Part shown: piece by piece, positions 28,401 to 36,013 of the stretch | Layout: every line of letters begins with the position of its first letter | Numbering within the stretch: position 1 is the stretch's first letter | Origin: Actinomycetota bacterium | Lineage (GTDB): Bacteria; Actinomycetota; Actinomycetes; Actinomycetales; Dermatophilaceae | Direction of reading: 5' to 3' | NCBI GenBank assembly: GCA_020161845.1 | Contig: JAIUNK010000018.1 | Span: forward strand, 1-64,000 | Length of the DNA: 64,000 nt | Program-made: the position numbers and the translations under genes | Notes under the pieces: model-generated | Database searches by the model: none | What the model was told of the DNA's origin: nothing | Seen by the model: only the letters and a program-made list of their open reading frames with translations

Positions 28401-29083
28401 ACCACGTGCTGGCCTCCGGACGCAATGTCAACGTCCTGGTGCTGGACACGCAGGTCTACTCCAACACCGGCGGGCAGGCCTCCAAGGCCACCCCGCGCGG
28501 CGCGGCGGCCAAGTTCGCAGCCTCCGGCAAGAGCACGCCGAAGAAGGATCTCGGCATGATCGCGCAGGCCTACGGCAACGTCTACGTCGCCCAGGTCAGC
28601 CTCGGCGCCAACCAGCAGCAAACGATCCGGGCCTTCCAGGAGGCCCAGGCGTGGGACGGCCCGAGCCTGATCATCGCGTACTCCACCTGCATCGCCCACG
28701 GCATCGACATGGAGACGTCGATGACCCACCAGATCGATGCGGTGTCCACCGGCTACTGGCCGCTCTACCGGTTCCGCCCGAGCGACGAGGAGCACACCCA
28801 GCCCTTCCACCTCGACTCCAAGGCGCCGGTCGGCGCGGTCGCCGACTTCATGACCAGCGAGGCCCGGTTCGCGATGCTCAAGCGGTCGCACCCCGAGCGC
28901 GCGGACGAGCTGTTCCGGCTCGCCCAGCAGGACGTCGACGAGCGGTGGCGCTACTACAGCCAGATCGCCGGCGTGGAGCGGGTGCTCCCCGCCGACAATG
29001 TCGGGATTCCGGTGCCCGAGGCGGGGCCCGGCGACCCGACTCCGGTCCCCCAGCCCGGCAACGTCGACAAGGATGAGTCATGA
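25439..29083 (+). CDS. nifJ: Pyruvate:ferredoxin (flavodoxin) oxidoreductase, single-chain
   Basis: Homodimeric PFOR of 1214 residues that converts pyruvate and CoA to acetyl-CoA, CO2 and reduced ferredoxin. Domains in order: N-terminal TPP-pyrimidine domain (YPITPSSAMGE), domain II, gamma-like domain (FYGLGSDGTVGASKNSVKII), the two-cluster ferredoxin domain (Cys 695/698/701/705 and 751/754/757/761), and the C-terminal TPP domain (GGDGWAYDIGYGGLDH) with the proximal-cluster CSGCGETGYIKT. GAGGAGG eight bases before ATG 25439 fixes the start. It overlaps the next gene by four bases. PFOR in an actinobacterium points to anaerobic life, and it can consume the pyruvate expected from the purine pathway encoded next to it. 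Confidence 0.96.
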   Translation: MHTSPTRWATMDGNDAAARVAHALSEVIALYPITPSSAMGESADAWSAAGRTNIWGAVPEVVEMQSEAGAAGALHGVVTKGVLGSTFTASQGLLLMLPNMYKIAGELTPAVLHVAARTLATHALSIFGDHQDVMSARMTGWLMLASSSVQEAQDLAMVAHAATLRSRIPAMHFFDGFRTSHEVNKIQLLSNDDMRSLIREEDVVAHRKRGLTPDAPTVRGTAQNPDTFFQAREACNLFYNAAPAIVAECMAELATLTGREYHLVDYYGAPDADRVVILMGSAFGTTRETVDALNAAGEKVGVLAVRLYRPFPTEDLLAALPDTVRSIAVLDRTKEPGATGEPLFQDVLVALAENSEKFGGMPRLIGGRYGLSSKEFSPAMAKAVFDELKAEAPKPRFTVGIVDDVTHLSLPYDPDFRPESESLTAVFYGLGSDGTVGASKNSVKIIAEDDGRYAQGYFVYDSRKSGATTVSHLRFGNQPIDAAYLIDEADFVAVHQFEMLGQMSTVDIAKKGATVLINSPFSAAETWANLPVEVQQVIIDKQLKPYVINALEVAHKAGLGKRINTVMQPCFFYLSGVVPQEDAIGRIKTSVEKSYGSKRGRTVVERNWAAIDASIDALEELTVPATADGELHRMPPLPAGAPDFVQQVTATMLRGEGDLLPVSALPVDGTWPTGTSKFEKRGIADKIPIWDPSLCIDCGKCAVVCPHTAIRIKIMPTESLEAAPQTLQSKKYNDRALKDHKLIVQVAPDDCTGCGVCVDVCPARSKTEVKHKSINMENRREHLEVERNNFDFFLDIPEVDRSAVRMDQVKGVSQLQPLFEYSLACSGCGETGYIKTLTQMFGDRMVIANATGCSSIYGGNLPTSPWTTNAAGRGPAWSNSLFEDNAEFGLGMRLAWEQQNSEARRYVEQLRGALPADLVDGLLGADMSDEAGLAAQRARVEQLKAALAGMDEPVAASLLTLANELVDKSIWIIGGDGWAYDIGYGGLDHVLASGRNVNVLVLDTQVYSNTGGQASKATPRGAAAKFAASGKSTPKKDLGMIAQAYGNVYVAQVSLGANQQQTIRAFQEAQAWDGPSLIIAYSTCIAHGIDMETSMTHQIDAVSTGYWPLYRFRPSDEEHTQPFHLDSKAPVGAVADFMTSEARFAMLKRSHPERADELFRLAQQDVDERWRYYSQIAGVERVLPADNVGIPVPEAGPGDPTPVPQPGNVDKDES

Positions 29084-30117
29084 CCGCCACCTCCGACCCG
29101 CAGACCAGTGCCGGGCCTGACCTGGCCACCACCTACCTGGGCCTGCAGCTGTCCGGCCCGGTGATCGCCTCGGCCAACCCGACCACCCGCACCGTCGAGT
29201 CGATGCTCGCGTTGCAGGAGGCCGGCGCCGCCGCCGTGGTCCTGCCCAGCCTCTTCCAGGAGGAGGTCGAGGCCGAGGAGATGGCCATCTTCGACCTGAT
29301 GGACATGGGTGGCGAGTTCGCCGAGTTCGATTCCGCGCCATTGGCGGACGTCGATACCTCGGGACTGGGCACGGACCGGCACATCCGGCTGGTCCGGGAG
29401 GCCAAGCAGGCGCTGTCCATCCCGGTGATCGCCAGCGTCAACGGCACCCAGCCGGGCGGTTGGTCGCGTTACGCGACGATCCTGGCCGAAGCCGGGGCGG
29501 ACGCGATCGAGCTCAACCTGTACGGCGTGAACACCGACCCGGATCTCGACGCGAACACGATGGAGACGCAATACCTGTCCATCATCGAGTCGGTTCGGTC
29601 CGTCGTCTCGGTGCCGCTGGCCGTCAAACTCAGCCAGAACTACATGTCGCTGTCGAACTTCGCCAAGCGGGCCCAGGAGGCCGGGGCCGATGGCCTGGTG
29701 TTGTTCAACCGCTTCCTCGGGCCGGACATCGACCTCGAGGAGTTCCAGGTGCGGCCGAAGGTGGCCCTGTCCACCTCGGGTGAGCTGCGGGTCCGGATGC
29801 GCTGGATCGCCATCCTGCGCAGCCAGCTGCCCACCATCGGGCTGGCCGCCACCGGCGGCGTGCACACGGCCGAGGACGTCATCAAGACCCTCATGGTCGG
29901 TGCGGACGTGGCGTGCGTGGCCTCTGCGTTGCTGCAGCGCGGCCCTGGCGTCATGACCGAGCTGGTCGGGGGCGCCCGCGCGTGGATGGCCGAGCGCGAT
30001 TACGCCTCGGTGCAACAGCTGCGCGGCAGCATGAGTTCGACGTCGGTGGACAACCCCGGCGAATTCGAGCGCGCCCAGTACGTCGAGGCCATCAAGTCCT
30101 GGACGCCGGACCGCTGA
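29080..30117 (+). CDS. Dihydroorotate-dehydrogenase-like flavoprotein
   Basis: A 345-residue FMN TIM-barrel of the DHOD family: LQLSGPVIASANPTTRT at the start, SVNGTQPGGW, AIELNLYGVNTDP, PLAVKLSQNY and the phosphate-binding AATGGVHTAEDV ... GADVACVASALLQRG. Proteins of this subgroup often sit beside nifJ, and their true substrate is not established. The ATGA overlap with nifJ means tight coupling. It is unlikely to serve pyrimidine synthesis, as no other pyr gene is near; an electron-transfer role with ferredoxin or in pyrimidine/purine ring reduction is possible. Confidence 0.8.
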   Translation: MTATSDPQTSAGPDLATTYLGLQLSGPVIASANPTTRTVESMLALQEAGAAAVVLPSLFQEEVEAEEMAIFDLMDMGGEFAEFDSAPLADVDTSGLGTDRHIRLVREAKQALSIPVIASVNGTQPGGWSRYATILAEAGADAIELNLYGVNTDPDLDANTMETQYLSIIESVRSVVSVPLAVKLSQNYMSLSNFAKRAQEAGADGLVLFNRFLGPDIDLEEFQVRPKVALSTSGELRVRMRWIAILRSQLPTIGLAATGGVHTAEDVIKTLMVGADVACVASALLQRGPGVMTELVGGARAWMAERDYASVQQLRGSMSSTSVDNPGEFERAQYVEAIKSWTPDR

Positions 30118-30132
30118 GTCCGTCCGACACAG

Positions 30133-30169
30133 CGAGAGGGCGGCCCCTGGATCAGGGGCCGCCCTCTCG
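30133..30169. terminator. Bidirectional terminator hairpin
   Basis: A perfect 16-bp GC-rich stem (CGAGAGGGCGGCCCCT and its complement) with a five-base loop. It lies between the plus-strand nifJ-DHOD operon and the convergent minus-strand gene at 30184-30924, 15 bases from each stop. Confidence 0.8.
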
Positions 30170-30183
30170 GCGTACGGCCGAAT

Positions 30184-30924
30184 TCAGGCGACGTCGTTCA
30201 TGTCGCCGTAGGCGACCGGGTTCTGACTGTTGTTGTCGAGCGGATCCGGCTGACCGATGAACGGGTGGTCCGGCAAAGGTTGGCCGATGATGGCGATACG
30301 ATCGCCGTGGATGGTGAGACCGTCGATCGTCCCGACCATGCGCACCTGGCCCGCGTGGGCCACGATCAGCCATTGGGAGGCGATGACGCGGTCCGCCTGC
30401 ATCCGCCACACGCCGCGGCCGCGCAGCCAGGTCTCATGCGGCGAGGCGCCCTCGCGGAAGCCCACCCGTTCGCGGCCCAGGGCGTCGTTGGTGACGGCGG
30501 GCTGATCCGCGCCGAGCCGGACCCGCACCAATTGCGGGCGTGGCACGGTGGGGTACGCCGAGGGCACGCCGAGCTGCTCCAGGATCTCGCGCTCGCGGGA
30601 CTGCTTGGACTGCGAGGACTGGGTCAACACGCTGGCGATGACCGATTGGTGCTGGCCATCCAGGGAGTCCCACCGGGCGCCGAAGGTCTGGTCCGGCTGG
30701 CGCACATCGGGATTGAAGCCGGCGATCTCGGCGCAGATGCCGAGGAAGGCCCGGTCACCACTGGAGAGCACGTTCTGGCTCGCCAGGTAGGCGATCTTGG
30801 CCCAGTCGATCTGCGGCTCGGGGCCCTCGCCGGTGACGAACGCCGCTGCCTTCGCAAGCACCGAGGGCGCACTGGCCAGGATCGCGGCAGCGTCCTCGCG
30901 GGCTTGCGTCAAGGCGAAATCCAT
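30184..30924 (-). CDS. Conserved-looking protein of unknown function inside the purine cluster
   Basis: A soluble 246-residue protein starting MDFALTQAREDAAAILASAP. It has an N-terminal helical half (KIAYLASQNVLSSGDRAFLGICAEIAG, VLTQSSQSKQSREREILEQL) and a beta-rich C-terminal half (WRMQADRVIASQWLIVAH, VRMVGTIDGLTIHGDRIAIIG). There is no signal peptide, membrane helix or known catalytic motif, and I do not recognise the family. It is transcribed opposite to ygeW, and the 14-bp purine motif (30973-30986) lies 49 bp before its start, so both genes may share the regulator. No good ribosome binding site precedes the ATG. Confidence 0.7.
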   Translation of the reverse strand: MDFALTQAREDAAAILASAPSVLAKAAAFVTGEGPEPQIDWAKIAYLASQNVLSSGDRAFLGICAEIAGFNPDVRQPDQTFGARWDSLDGQHQSVIASVLTQSSQSKQSREREILEQLGVPSAYPTVPRPQLVRVRLGADQPAVTNDALGRERVGFREGASPHETWLRGRGVWRMQADRVIASQWLIVAHAGQVRMVGTIDGLTIHGDRIAIIGQPLPDHPFIGQPDPLDNNSQNPVAYGDMNDVA

Positions 30925-30972
30925 GACCGCAATACTAGCCGGAGCCTTGCCGCCCCGAAAGAAGAAGACTAG

Positions 30973-30986
30973 ACTCTTGCCATAGT
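30973..30986. promoter_or_regulatory. Shared 14-bp motif, ygeW copy
   Basis: ACTCTTGCCATAGT (ACTyT-N4-AtAGT), in the 190-bp divergent region between the unknown gene and ygeW, 128 bp before the ygeW ATG. Read on the other strand it is ACTATGGCAAGAGT, closest to the mocA/xdhC copy. Confidence 0.5.
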
Positions 30987-31114
30987 TAGATTGACCAGGC
31001 CGGGAGTAGCCACCACGGTCCGGTCCTGGGCCGGGCCACCCCCCGACCCGCCGCCACACCGAGCACCACACCGGCGCGAGGCCACCGCCATCGATAAGGA
31101 GTTGACGAGGTCCC

Positions 31115-32305
31115 ATGGACGTTCGTGAGCAGATCGCCAAGCTACAGGGGCTGGACTTCTCGGGGCTCTACCAGGACGACTTCCTGCTGACCTGGGACAA
31201 GACCGAGGACGAGATTCGTGCGGTGCTTGCCGTCGCAGACGCCCTGCGGGGGCTGCGCCAGCAGAACAAGAGCTGCCGCATCTTCGACTCCGGCCTGGGC
31301 ATCTCCCTGTTCCGCGACAACTCGACCCGGACCCGGTTCTCGTATGCCTCGGCATGCAACTTCCTGGGCCTCGAGGAGCAGGTCTTCGACGAGGGCAAGT
31401 CGCAGGTCGCGCACGGCGAGACCGTCATGGAGACGGCCAACATGATCTCGTTCATGGCCGACGTGATCGGGATCCGCGATGACATGTACATCGGGAAGGG
31501 CCACACCTACATGAAGGCCTTCTCGGAGTACGTGCAGATGGGGCACGCCGAGGGCGTCCTGGAGCAGCGGCCCACGCTGGTCAGCCTGCAGTGCGACATC
31601 GACCACCCGACCCAGTCCACCGCCGACCTGCTGCACCTGATCCACACCTTCGGGTCGCTGGAGAACCTGCGCGGCAAGAAGCTGGCCATGAGCTGGGCCT
31701 ACTCCCCCAGCTACGGCAAGCCGCTGTCCGTGCCGCAGGGCATGATCGGCCTGATGTCCCGGTTCGGCATGGACATCGTGCTGGCCCACCCGCAGGGCTA
31801 CGACGTGATGAGCGAGACCCGCGATGTGGCGACGAAGTTCGCCGCCGAGAGCGGCGGCTCGTTCCGGGTCACGCACGACATGGCGGACGCCTTCGAGGGC
31901 GCCGACATCGTCTGCCCCAAGAGCTGGGCGCCGTTCGCCGCCATGGAGGAGCGCACCGAGCTCTACGGCAACGGCGACACCGACGGCATCAAGGCCCTGG
32001 AGAAGCGGCTGCTGGCCCAGAACGCCGAGTTCACCGACTGGACCACGACCGAAGAGCTGATGGCCTCCACCAAGGACGGCAAGGGCCTCTACATGCACCC
32101 GCTGCCCGCCGACATCACCGGCTTGTCGTGCAAGCAGGGCGAGGTCGATGAGAGCGTGTTCAGCCGCTACCGCGTCCCGATGTACGCCGAGGCCAGCAAC
32201 AAGCCCTATTCGATCGCGGCGATGATCTTCCTGCAGAAGGTCAAGGACCCGATCGCCAAGCTCAACGACCTGCTGGCCGACGCAGCGCCCCGCTGGCGGC
32301 AGTGA
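31115..32305 (+). CDS. ygeW: Knotted carbamoyltransferase YgeW
   Basis: A 396-residue member of the aspartate/ornithine carbamoyltransferase superfamily. The carbamoyl-phosphate site is NSTRTRFS, the HPTQ-type block is [14 protein letters not shown], and the long C-terminal part contains [15 protein letters not shown]. YgeW-type enzymes are distinct from OTCase and ATCase and belong to purine/urate clusters. There they are thought to work toward carbamoyl phosphate, releasing it from a carbamoylated diamino acid. First gene of the ygeW-ygeY-arcC-PLP enzyme operon. AAGGAG and GAGG lie upstream of ATG 31115. Confidence 0.93.
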   Translation: MDVREQIAKLQGLDFSGLYQDDFLLTWDKTEDEIRAVLAVADALRGLRQQNKSCRIFDSGLGISLFRDNSTRTRFSYASACNFLGLEEQVFDEGKSQVAHGETVMETANMISFMADVIGIRDDMYIGKGHTYMKAFSEYVQMGHAEGVLEQRPTLVSLQCDIDHPTQSTADLLHLIHTFGSLENLRGKKLAMSWAYSPSYGKPLSVPQGMIGLMSRFGMDIVLAHPQGYDVMSETRDVATKFAAESGGSFRVTHDMADAFEGADIVCPKSWAPFAAMEERTELYGNGDTDGIKALEKRLLAQNAEFTDWTTTEELMASTKDGKGLYMHPLPADITGLSCKQGEVDESVFSRYRVPMYAEASNKPYSIAAMIFLQKVKDPIAKLNDLLADAAPRWRQ

Positions 32306-32309
32306 GCTT

Positions 32310-32354
32310 CGGGGCGGGTGGCGGAACTCCGGACGCCGCCCGCTGCCCGCCCCG
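32310..32354 (+). terminator. Hairpin between ygeW and ygeY
   Basis: CGGGGCGGG (32310-32318) pairs with CCCGCCCCG (32346-32354); the 27-base interior is also GC-rich. It begins four bases past the ygeW stop and ends 78 bp before ygeY. It may be an attenuator or mRNA-stability element inside the operon. Confidence 0.4.
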
Positions 32355-32432
32355 ACACCTCCGCCCGCGACGTCACCCGGCGGCCGACCACCCCGGCCGC
32401 GAGCAATCGCACCACCGAAGGAGAACCATCCC

Positions 32433-33680
32433 ATGGCCGAGATCGACTACGGACGCGTCAACGAGGTTGCGGAGAGCTACCGCGCCGACATGACCCGTTT
32501 CCTGCGCGCTCTCATCAAGAACAAGGGCACCAGCTGCGAGGAAGAGGCCAAGAGCCGCCTCATCGTCGCCGAGATGGACAAGCTGGGCTATGACCGCACC
32601 CGCATCGACGGCCTGGGCAGCGCCATCGGCTACCTCGGCACCGGTGGCAAGGTCGTCTGCTTCGACGGCCACATCGACACCGTCGGCGTCGGCAACATCG
32701 ACAACTGGAAGTTCGACCCGTTCGAGGGCATGGAGGACGACGAGGTCATCGGTGGCCGCGGCGGCTCCGACCAGCTCGGCGGCGTCGTCTCGGCGGTCTA
32801 CGGCGGCAAGATCGCCAAGGACCTCGGGCTGCTCTCCGACGAGTTCACCTACATGGTGACCGGCACCGTGCAGGAAGAGGACTGCGACGGGATGTGCTGG
32901 CTCTACCTGATCGAGGAGGAGAACGAGCGTCCCGACCTGGTCGTCTCCACCGAGCCGACCGACCACGGCATCTACCGCGGCCACCGTGGCCGGATGGAGA
33001 TCCGCGTCGAGGTCGACGGCGTCTCCTGCCACGGCTCGGCCCCCGAGCGCGGCGACAACGCGATCTACAAGATGGCCGAGATCCTGCTGGAGATCCGGGA
33101 CCTCAACGACAAGCTGCACGTCGATGAGTTCCTCGGCAAGGGCACCGTGACCACCTCCGAGATCTTCTTCACCAGCCCGTCGCGCTGCGCCGTGGCCGAC
33201 TCCTGCGCGATCTCCCTGGACCGCCGCCTCACCGACGGCGAGACCTGGGAGGGCGCGATCGAGGAGATCAAGGCGCTGCCCACCGTGCAGAAGTGGGGCG
33301 CCCGGGTGTTCTGCTACGACTACAAGAGCACCGCGTGGACCGGCACGGAATACGGCCAGCAGTGCTACTTCCCGACATGGGTCATCCCGGAGGACTCCCC
33401 CGAGGTCCAGTCCGCCGTCGAAGTTCACCGCGGCCTGTTCGGGGAGCCCCGCGTCGACAAGTGGACCTTCTCCACCAACGGCGTGGCGACCGCGGGTCGG
33501 CACCACATCCCGACCATCGGTTTCGGCCCCGGCAAGGAGGCCCAGGCGCACGCCCCGAACGAGCTGCAGTGGAAGGACGACCTGGTCCGCTGCGCCGCGC
33601 TGTACGCCTGCCTGCCGACCCTGTACGTCGAGCACATGACCCACGCCGGCGACGCCAAGACGGTCGTCAGCCAGCTCTGA
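32433..33680 (+). CDS. ygeY: YgeY-family M20-type metallohydrolase
   Basis: A 415-residue ArgE/DapE/M20 hydrolase. Metal-binding motifs are FDGHIDTVG (His, Asp), [11 protein letters not shown] (bridging Asp) and [10 protein letters not shown] (catalytic Glu pair), with the C-terminal His in AQAHAPNE. YgeY is defined by its occurrence in selenium-type molybdenum hydroxylase and purine clusters and probably hydrolyses an amide or ureido intermediate of ring breakdown. It follows ygeW by 127 bp and GAAGGAGAA precedes the ATG. Confidence 0.93.
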   Translation: MAEIDYGRVNEVAESYRADMTRFLRALIKNKGTSCEEEAKSRLIVAEMDKLGYDRTRIDGLGSAIGYLGTGGKVVCFDGHIDTVGVGNIDNWKFDPFEGMEDDEVIGGRGGSDQLGGVVSAVYGGKIAKDLGLLSDEFTYMVTGTVQEEDCDGMCWLYLIEEENERPDLVVSTEPTDHGIYRGHRGRMEIRVEVDGVSCHGSAPERGDNAIYKMAEILLEIRDLNDKLHVDEFLGKGTVTTSEIFFTSPSRCAVADSCAISLDRRLTDGETWEGAIEEIKALPTVQKWGARVFCYDYKSTAWTGTEYGQQCYFPTWVIPEDSPEVQSAVEVHRGLFGEPRVDKWTFSTNGVATAGRHHIPTIGFGPGKEAQAHAPNELQWKDDLVRCAALYACLPTLYVEHMTHAGDAKTVVSQL

Positions 33681-33687
33681 GGTCCCC

Positions 33688-33715
33688 GGCCGGGACGCCC
33701 GCGGGCGTCCCGGCC
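33688..33715 (+). terminator. First of two hairpins between ygeY and arcC
   Basis: A perfect 28-bp palindrome (GGCCGGGACGCCCG and its complement) beginning eight bases past the ygeY stop. Confidence 0.6.
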
Positions 33716-33730
33716 ACCCCATCGTTCACT

Positions 33731-33762
33731 CCGGGGCGGTTCCGCTGTCGGAACCGCCCCGG
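33731..33762 (+). terminator. Second hairpin between ygeY and arcC
   Basis: A perfect 14-bp stem (CCGGGGCGGTTCCG) with a CTGT loop, followed by AGGCGTTTCTTC. With its T-rich tail this looks like an intrinsic terminator, 29 bp before the arcC start. Partial read-through would lower arcC and PLP-enzyme expression relative to ygeW-ygeY. Confidence 0.65.
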
Positions 33763-33791
33763 AGGCGTTTCTTCCCGGAAGGATCACTGGA

Positions 33792-34724
33792 ATGTCGCGC
33801 ATCCTCGTCTCACTCGGCGGCAACGCCCTCGGCGTCGACTTCGACGAGCTCGTCGAGACGGTCGGCGTCATCGCCACGCCCATCGTGGGGCTGCTCGCCG
33901 ACGGCCACGAGGTCGTCATCTGCCACGGCAACGGCCCGCAGGTCGGCATGATCAAGACCGACATCGACCTGGGCAAGGCCGGACTGCACGAGAACCGCGT
34001 CATGCCGCTGTCGGAGTGCGTGGCGATGAGCCAGTCCTACATCGGCTATCACCTGCAGAACGCCATCGAGAACCAGATGGCGGCGCAGGGAGTGGCCGGC
34101 AGGGTGGTGACCACCGTGGTCTCGCGCTGCCTCGTCGACCCGGCCGACCCCGGTTTCGCCAACCCGACCAAGCCGATCGGCGCCTTCTTCACCAAGGAGC
34201 AGGCGGACGGCTACATCGCCGAGGGCAAGACCTTCATCGAGGACTCCGGCCGCGGCTGGCGCGAGGTCGTCGCCTCCCCGATCCCGCAGACCATCCTTGA
34301 GAAGGACGCCGTCCGCGAGCTCGTCTCCGCCGGACACGTGGTGATCGCCGGCGGCGGCGGTGGCATCCCGGTGGTCACCCGCGACGGCTGGACCAAGGCG
34401 ATCGACGCGGTCATCGACAAGGACCGCACCTCCATCCTGCTGGCCGCGGACACCGAGTGCGACTCGCTGGCGATCCTGACGGGCGTGGAGAAGGTCGCCG
34501 TCGACTTCAACACGCCCCAGCAGCGCGACCTCGACGAGATCACGGTGGCGCAGGCGCAGGAGTTCATGGCGGCCGGCCAGTTCCCGGCCGGGTCGATGGG
34601 CCCCAAGATCCAGGCGGCGATCGACTTCGCCACCTCCGGCCCAGGCCGCAAGTGCCTGATCACCTCGCTCGACAAGCTCGTGGAGGGGCTGCGCGGCGAG
34701 ACCGGCACGTGGGTCGTGGCCTGA
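33792..34724 (+). CDS. arcC: Carbamate kinase
   Basis: A 310-residue kinase of the amino acid kinase fold that makes ATP from ADP and carbamoyl phosphate. Diagnostic blocks are VSLGGNALG, VICHGNGPQVG, VIAGGGGGIPV, DKDRTSILLAADTECDSLAILT and GSMGPKIQAA. In purine clusters this is the energy-yielding step fed by YgeW (E. coli yqeA position). GGAAGGA lies before ATG 33792. The stop shares one base with the next start (TGATG). Confidence 0.95.
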   Translation: MSRILVSLGGNALGVDFDELVETVGVIATPIVGLLADGHEVVICHGNGPQVGMIKTDIDLGKAGLHENRVMPLSECVAMSQSYIGYHLQNAIENQMAAQGVAGRVVTTVVSRCLVDPADPGFANPTKPIGAFFTKEQADGYIAEGKTFIEDSGRGWREVVASPIPQTILEKDAVRELVSAGHVVIAGGGGGIPVVTRDGWTKAIDAVIDKDRTSILLAADTECDSLAILTGVEKVAVDFNTPQQRDLDEITVAQAQEFMAAGQFPAGSMGPKIQAAIDFATSGPGRKCLITSLDKLVEGLRGETGTWVVA

Positions 34725-35998
34725 TGACGGACGCCGGTCCGACATCGGTCGGGTTCGCACCGGCTCCCGACGTACGGCGTGGTGTCGTCGTCGGCTACCG
34801 GTGCGCCACCTGCGCGACCGAGGTACCCATCGAGACGACCCACCCGTGGCGCTGCCCGGCCGCGCCGCCCGGCGACGCGCACCACGTGCTACACCCCGTG
34901 ATCGGCGGTCCGGACCCCGAGGTCATCGACGACCCCAACCCGTTCGTGGCGTACGGTCGCTCGCTGGCGTGGTGGGCGTTCGCGCGGGCGCACGGGATGA
35001 CCGAGGCCCGCTGCATCGAGCTGACCCGCCAGGTCGGCGCCGGCTTCCGGGTCACCCCCACCGCCGCGCACCCGGCCCTGTCGCAGAAGCTCGGCGCGGA
35101 CGTGTGGGTCAAGGACGAGACCGGCAACGTCGGTGGCTCGCACAAGGCACGTCACCTGGTGGGCATCCTGCTGCACCTGCGGGCCGCCGAGGAGCTCGGC
35201 CTCGCCGACGGCGCGCGGCGCCCGCTCGCGATCGCCTCGTGCGGGAACGCGGCCATCGCGGCGTCGACGCTGGCGCAGGCGGCGGGGTGGCCGATCCAGG
35301 TGTACGTGCCGGAGACCGCCAGCCCGGCGGTGCTGCGCACGCTCGCCGAGTTGGGCGCGCGGGTGCACCCCTGCGTCCGTACGCCGGGGGTGCCCGGCGA
35401 CCCGGCCGTGACCGCGTTCCGGGCCGCCGTGGCCGAGGGCGCCATCCCGTTCAGCGTGCAGGGCCCCGAGAACGGGCTGTGCCTCGACGGGGGCCGCACG
35501 ATCGGTTGGGAGCTCGCCGACCAGCTGCCCGCTCCGGCCCGGATCGTCATCCAGGTCGGCGGTGGGGCGTTCGCGGCCTGCATGGGTTGGGGCCTGGGCC
35601 CGACGTACCGGCTCGACTGCGCCCAGACCGAGGGCGGCGCGCCGCTGGACCGGGCCTGTCGCCTGGCCGACGGGGTCCCGGTCGAGCAGTTGGGTGCGCG
35701 TTGGTCCGACTTCATGACCCCCTGGGATGCGCCGGACTCTCTCGCCGACGGGATCCTCGACGACGAGACCTACGACTGGCAGGCCGACATCGCGGTCATC
35801 CGCACCAGCAAGGGTCGCCCGATCGTGGTGGCCGAGGAGCAGGTGCGGCAGGCGTACGAGCTGGTGGACTCCCTCGGTCTCGCCGTGAGTCCGACCGGCA
35901 CCGCCGGGCTCGCGGCGCTGCTGCCGGGGTCGGGGCCGGGCACCGGAGTCGCGCCGGGCGAGCGGGTGGCGGTCGTCTTCTCCGGTGTCCGCCGCTGA
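34724..35998 (+). CDS. Threonine-synthase-like PLP-dependent enzyme, candidate diaminopropionate lyase
   Basis: A 424-residue fold-type II PLP enzyme. The N-terminus has a threonine-synthase-like zinc-ribbon trace (RCATCATEVPIETTHPWRCP, only three Cys). The PLP Lys is in GNVGGSHKARHL, the phosphate-binding loop is ASCGNAAIAAS, and QVGGGAFAACMG lies in the second half. It occupies the place of ygeX (2,3-diaminopropionate ammonia-lyase), but true YgeX proteins have an AFK-type active site and are about 400 residues. I infer that it supplies the same ammonia-lyase step or a related beta-elimination. It could also be a plain threonine synthase paralogue. Coupled to arcC by a one-base overlap. Confidence 0.75.
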   Translation: MTDAGPTSVGFAPAPDVRRGVVVGYRCATCATEVPIETTHPWRCPAAPPGDAHHVLHPVIGGPDPEVIDDPNPFVAYGRSLAWWAFARAHGMTEARCIELTRQVGAGFRVTPTAAHPALSQKLGADVWVKDETGNVGGSHKARHLVGILLHLRAAEELGLADGARRPLAIASCGNAAIAASTLAQAAGWPIQVYVPETASPAVLRTLAELGARVHPCVRTPGVPGDPAVTAFRAAVAEGAIPFSVQGPENGLCLDGGRTIGWELADQLPAPARIVIQVGGGAFAACMGWGLGPTYRLDCAQTEGGAPLDRACRLADGVPVEQLGARWSDFMTPWDAPDSLADGILDDETYDWQADIAVIRTSKGRPIVVAEEQVRQAYELVDSLGLAVSPTGTAGLAALLPGSGPGTGVAPGERVAVVFSGVRR

Positions 35999-36013
35999 CG
36001 CTTTGCTGCAGCG

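Noticed and set aside
26387-28891. Open frame of over 800 codons on the minus strand inside nifJ
   Set aside because: Mirror of the GC-rich codon pattern of nifJ; no ribosome site and no recognisable domain.
34724-35998. Direct assignment as ygeX
   Set aside because: The active-site motif, zinc-ribbon trace and overall pattern are those of threonine-synthase-like enzymes; only the genomic position supports the YgeX role.
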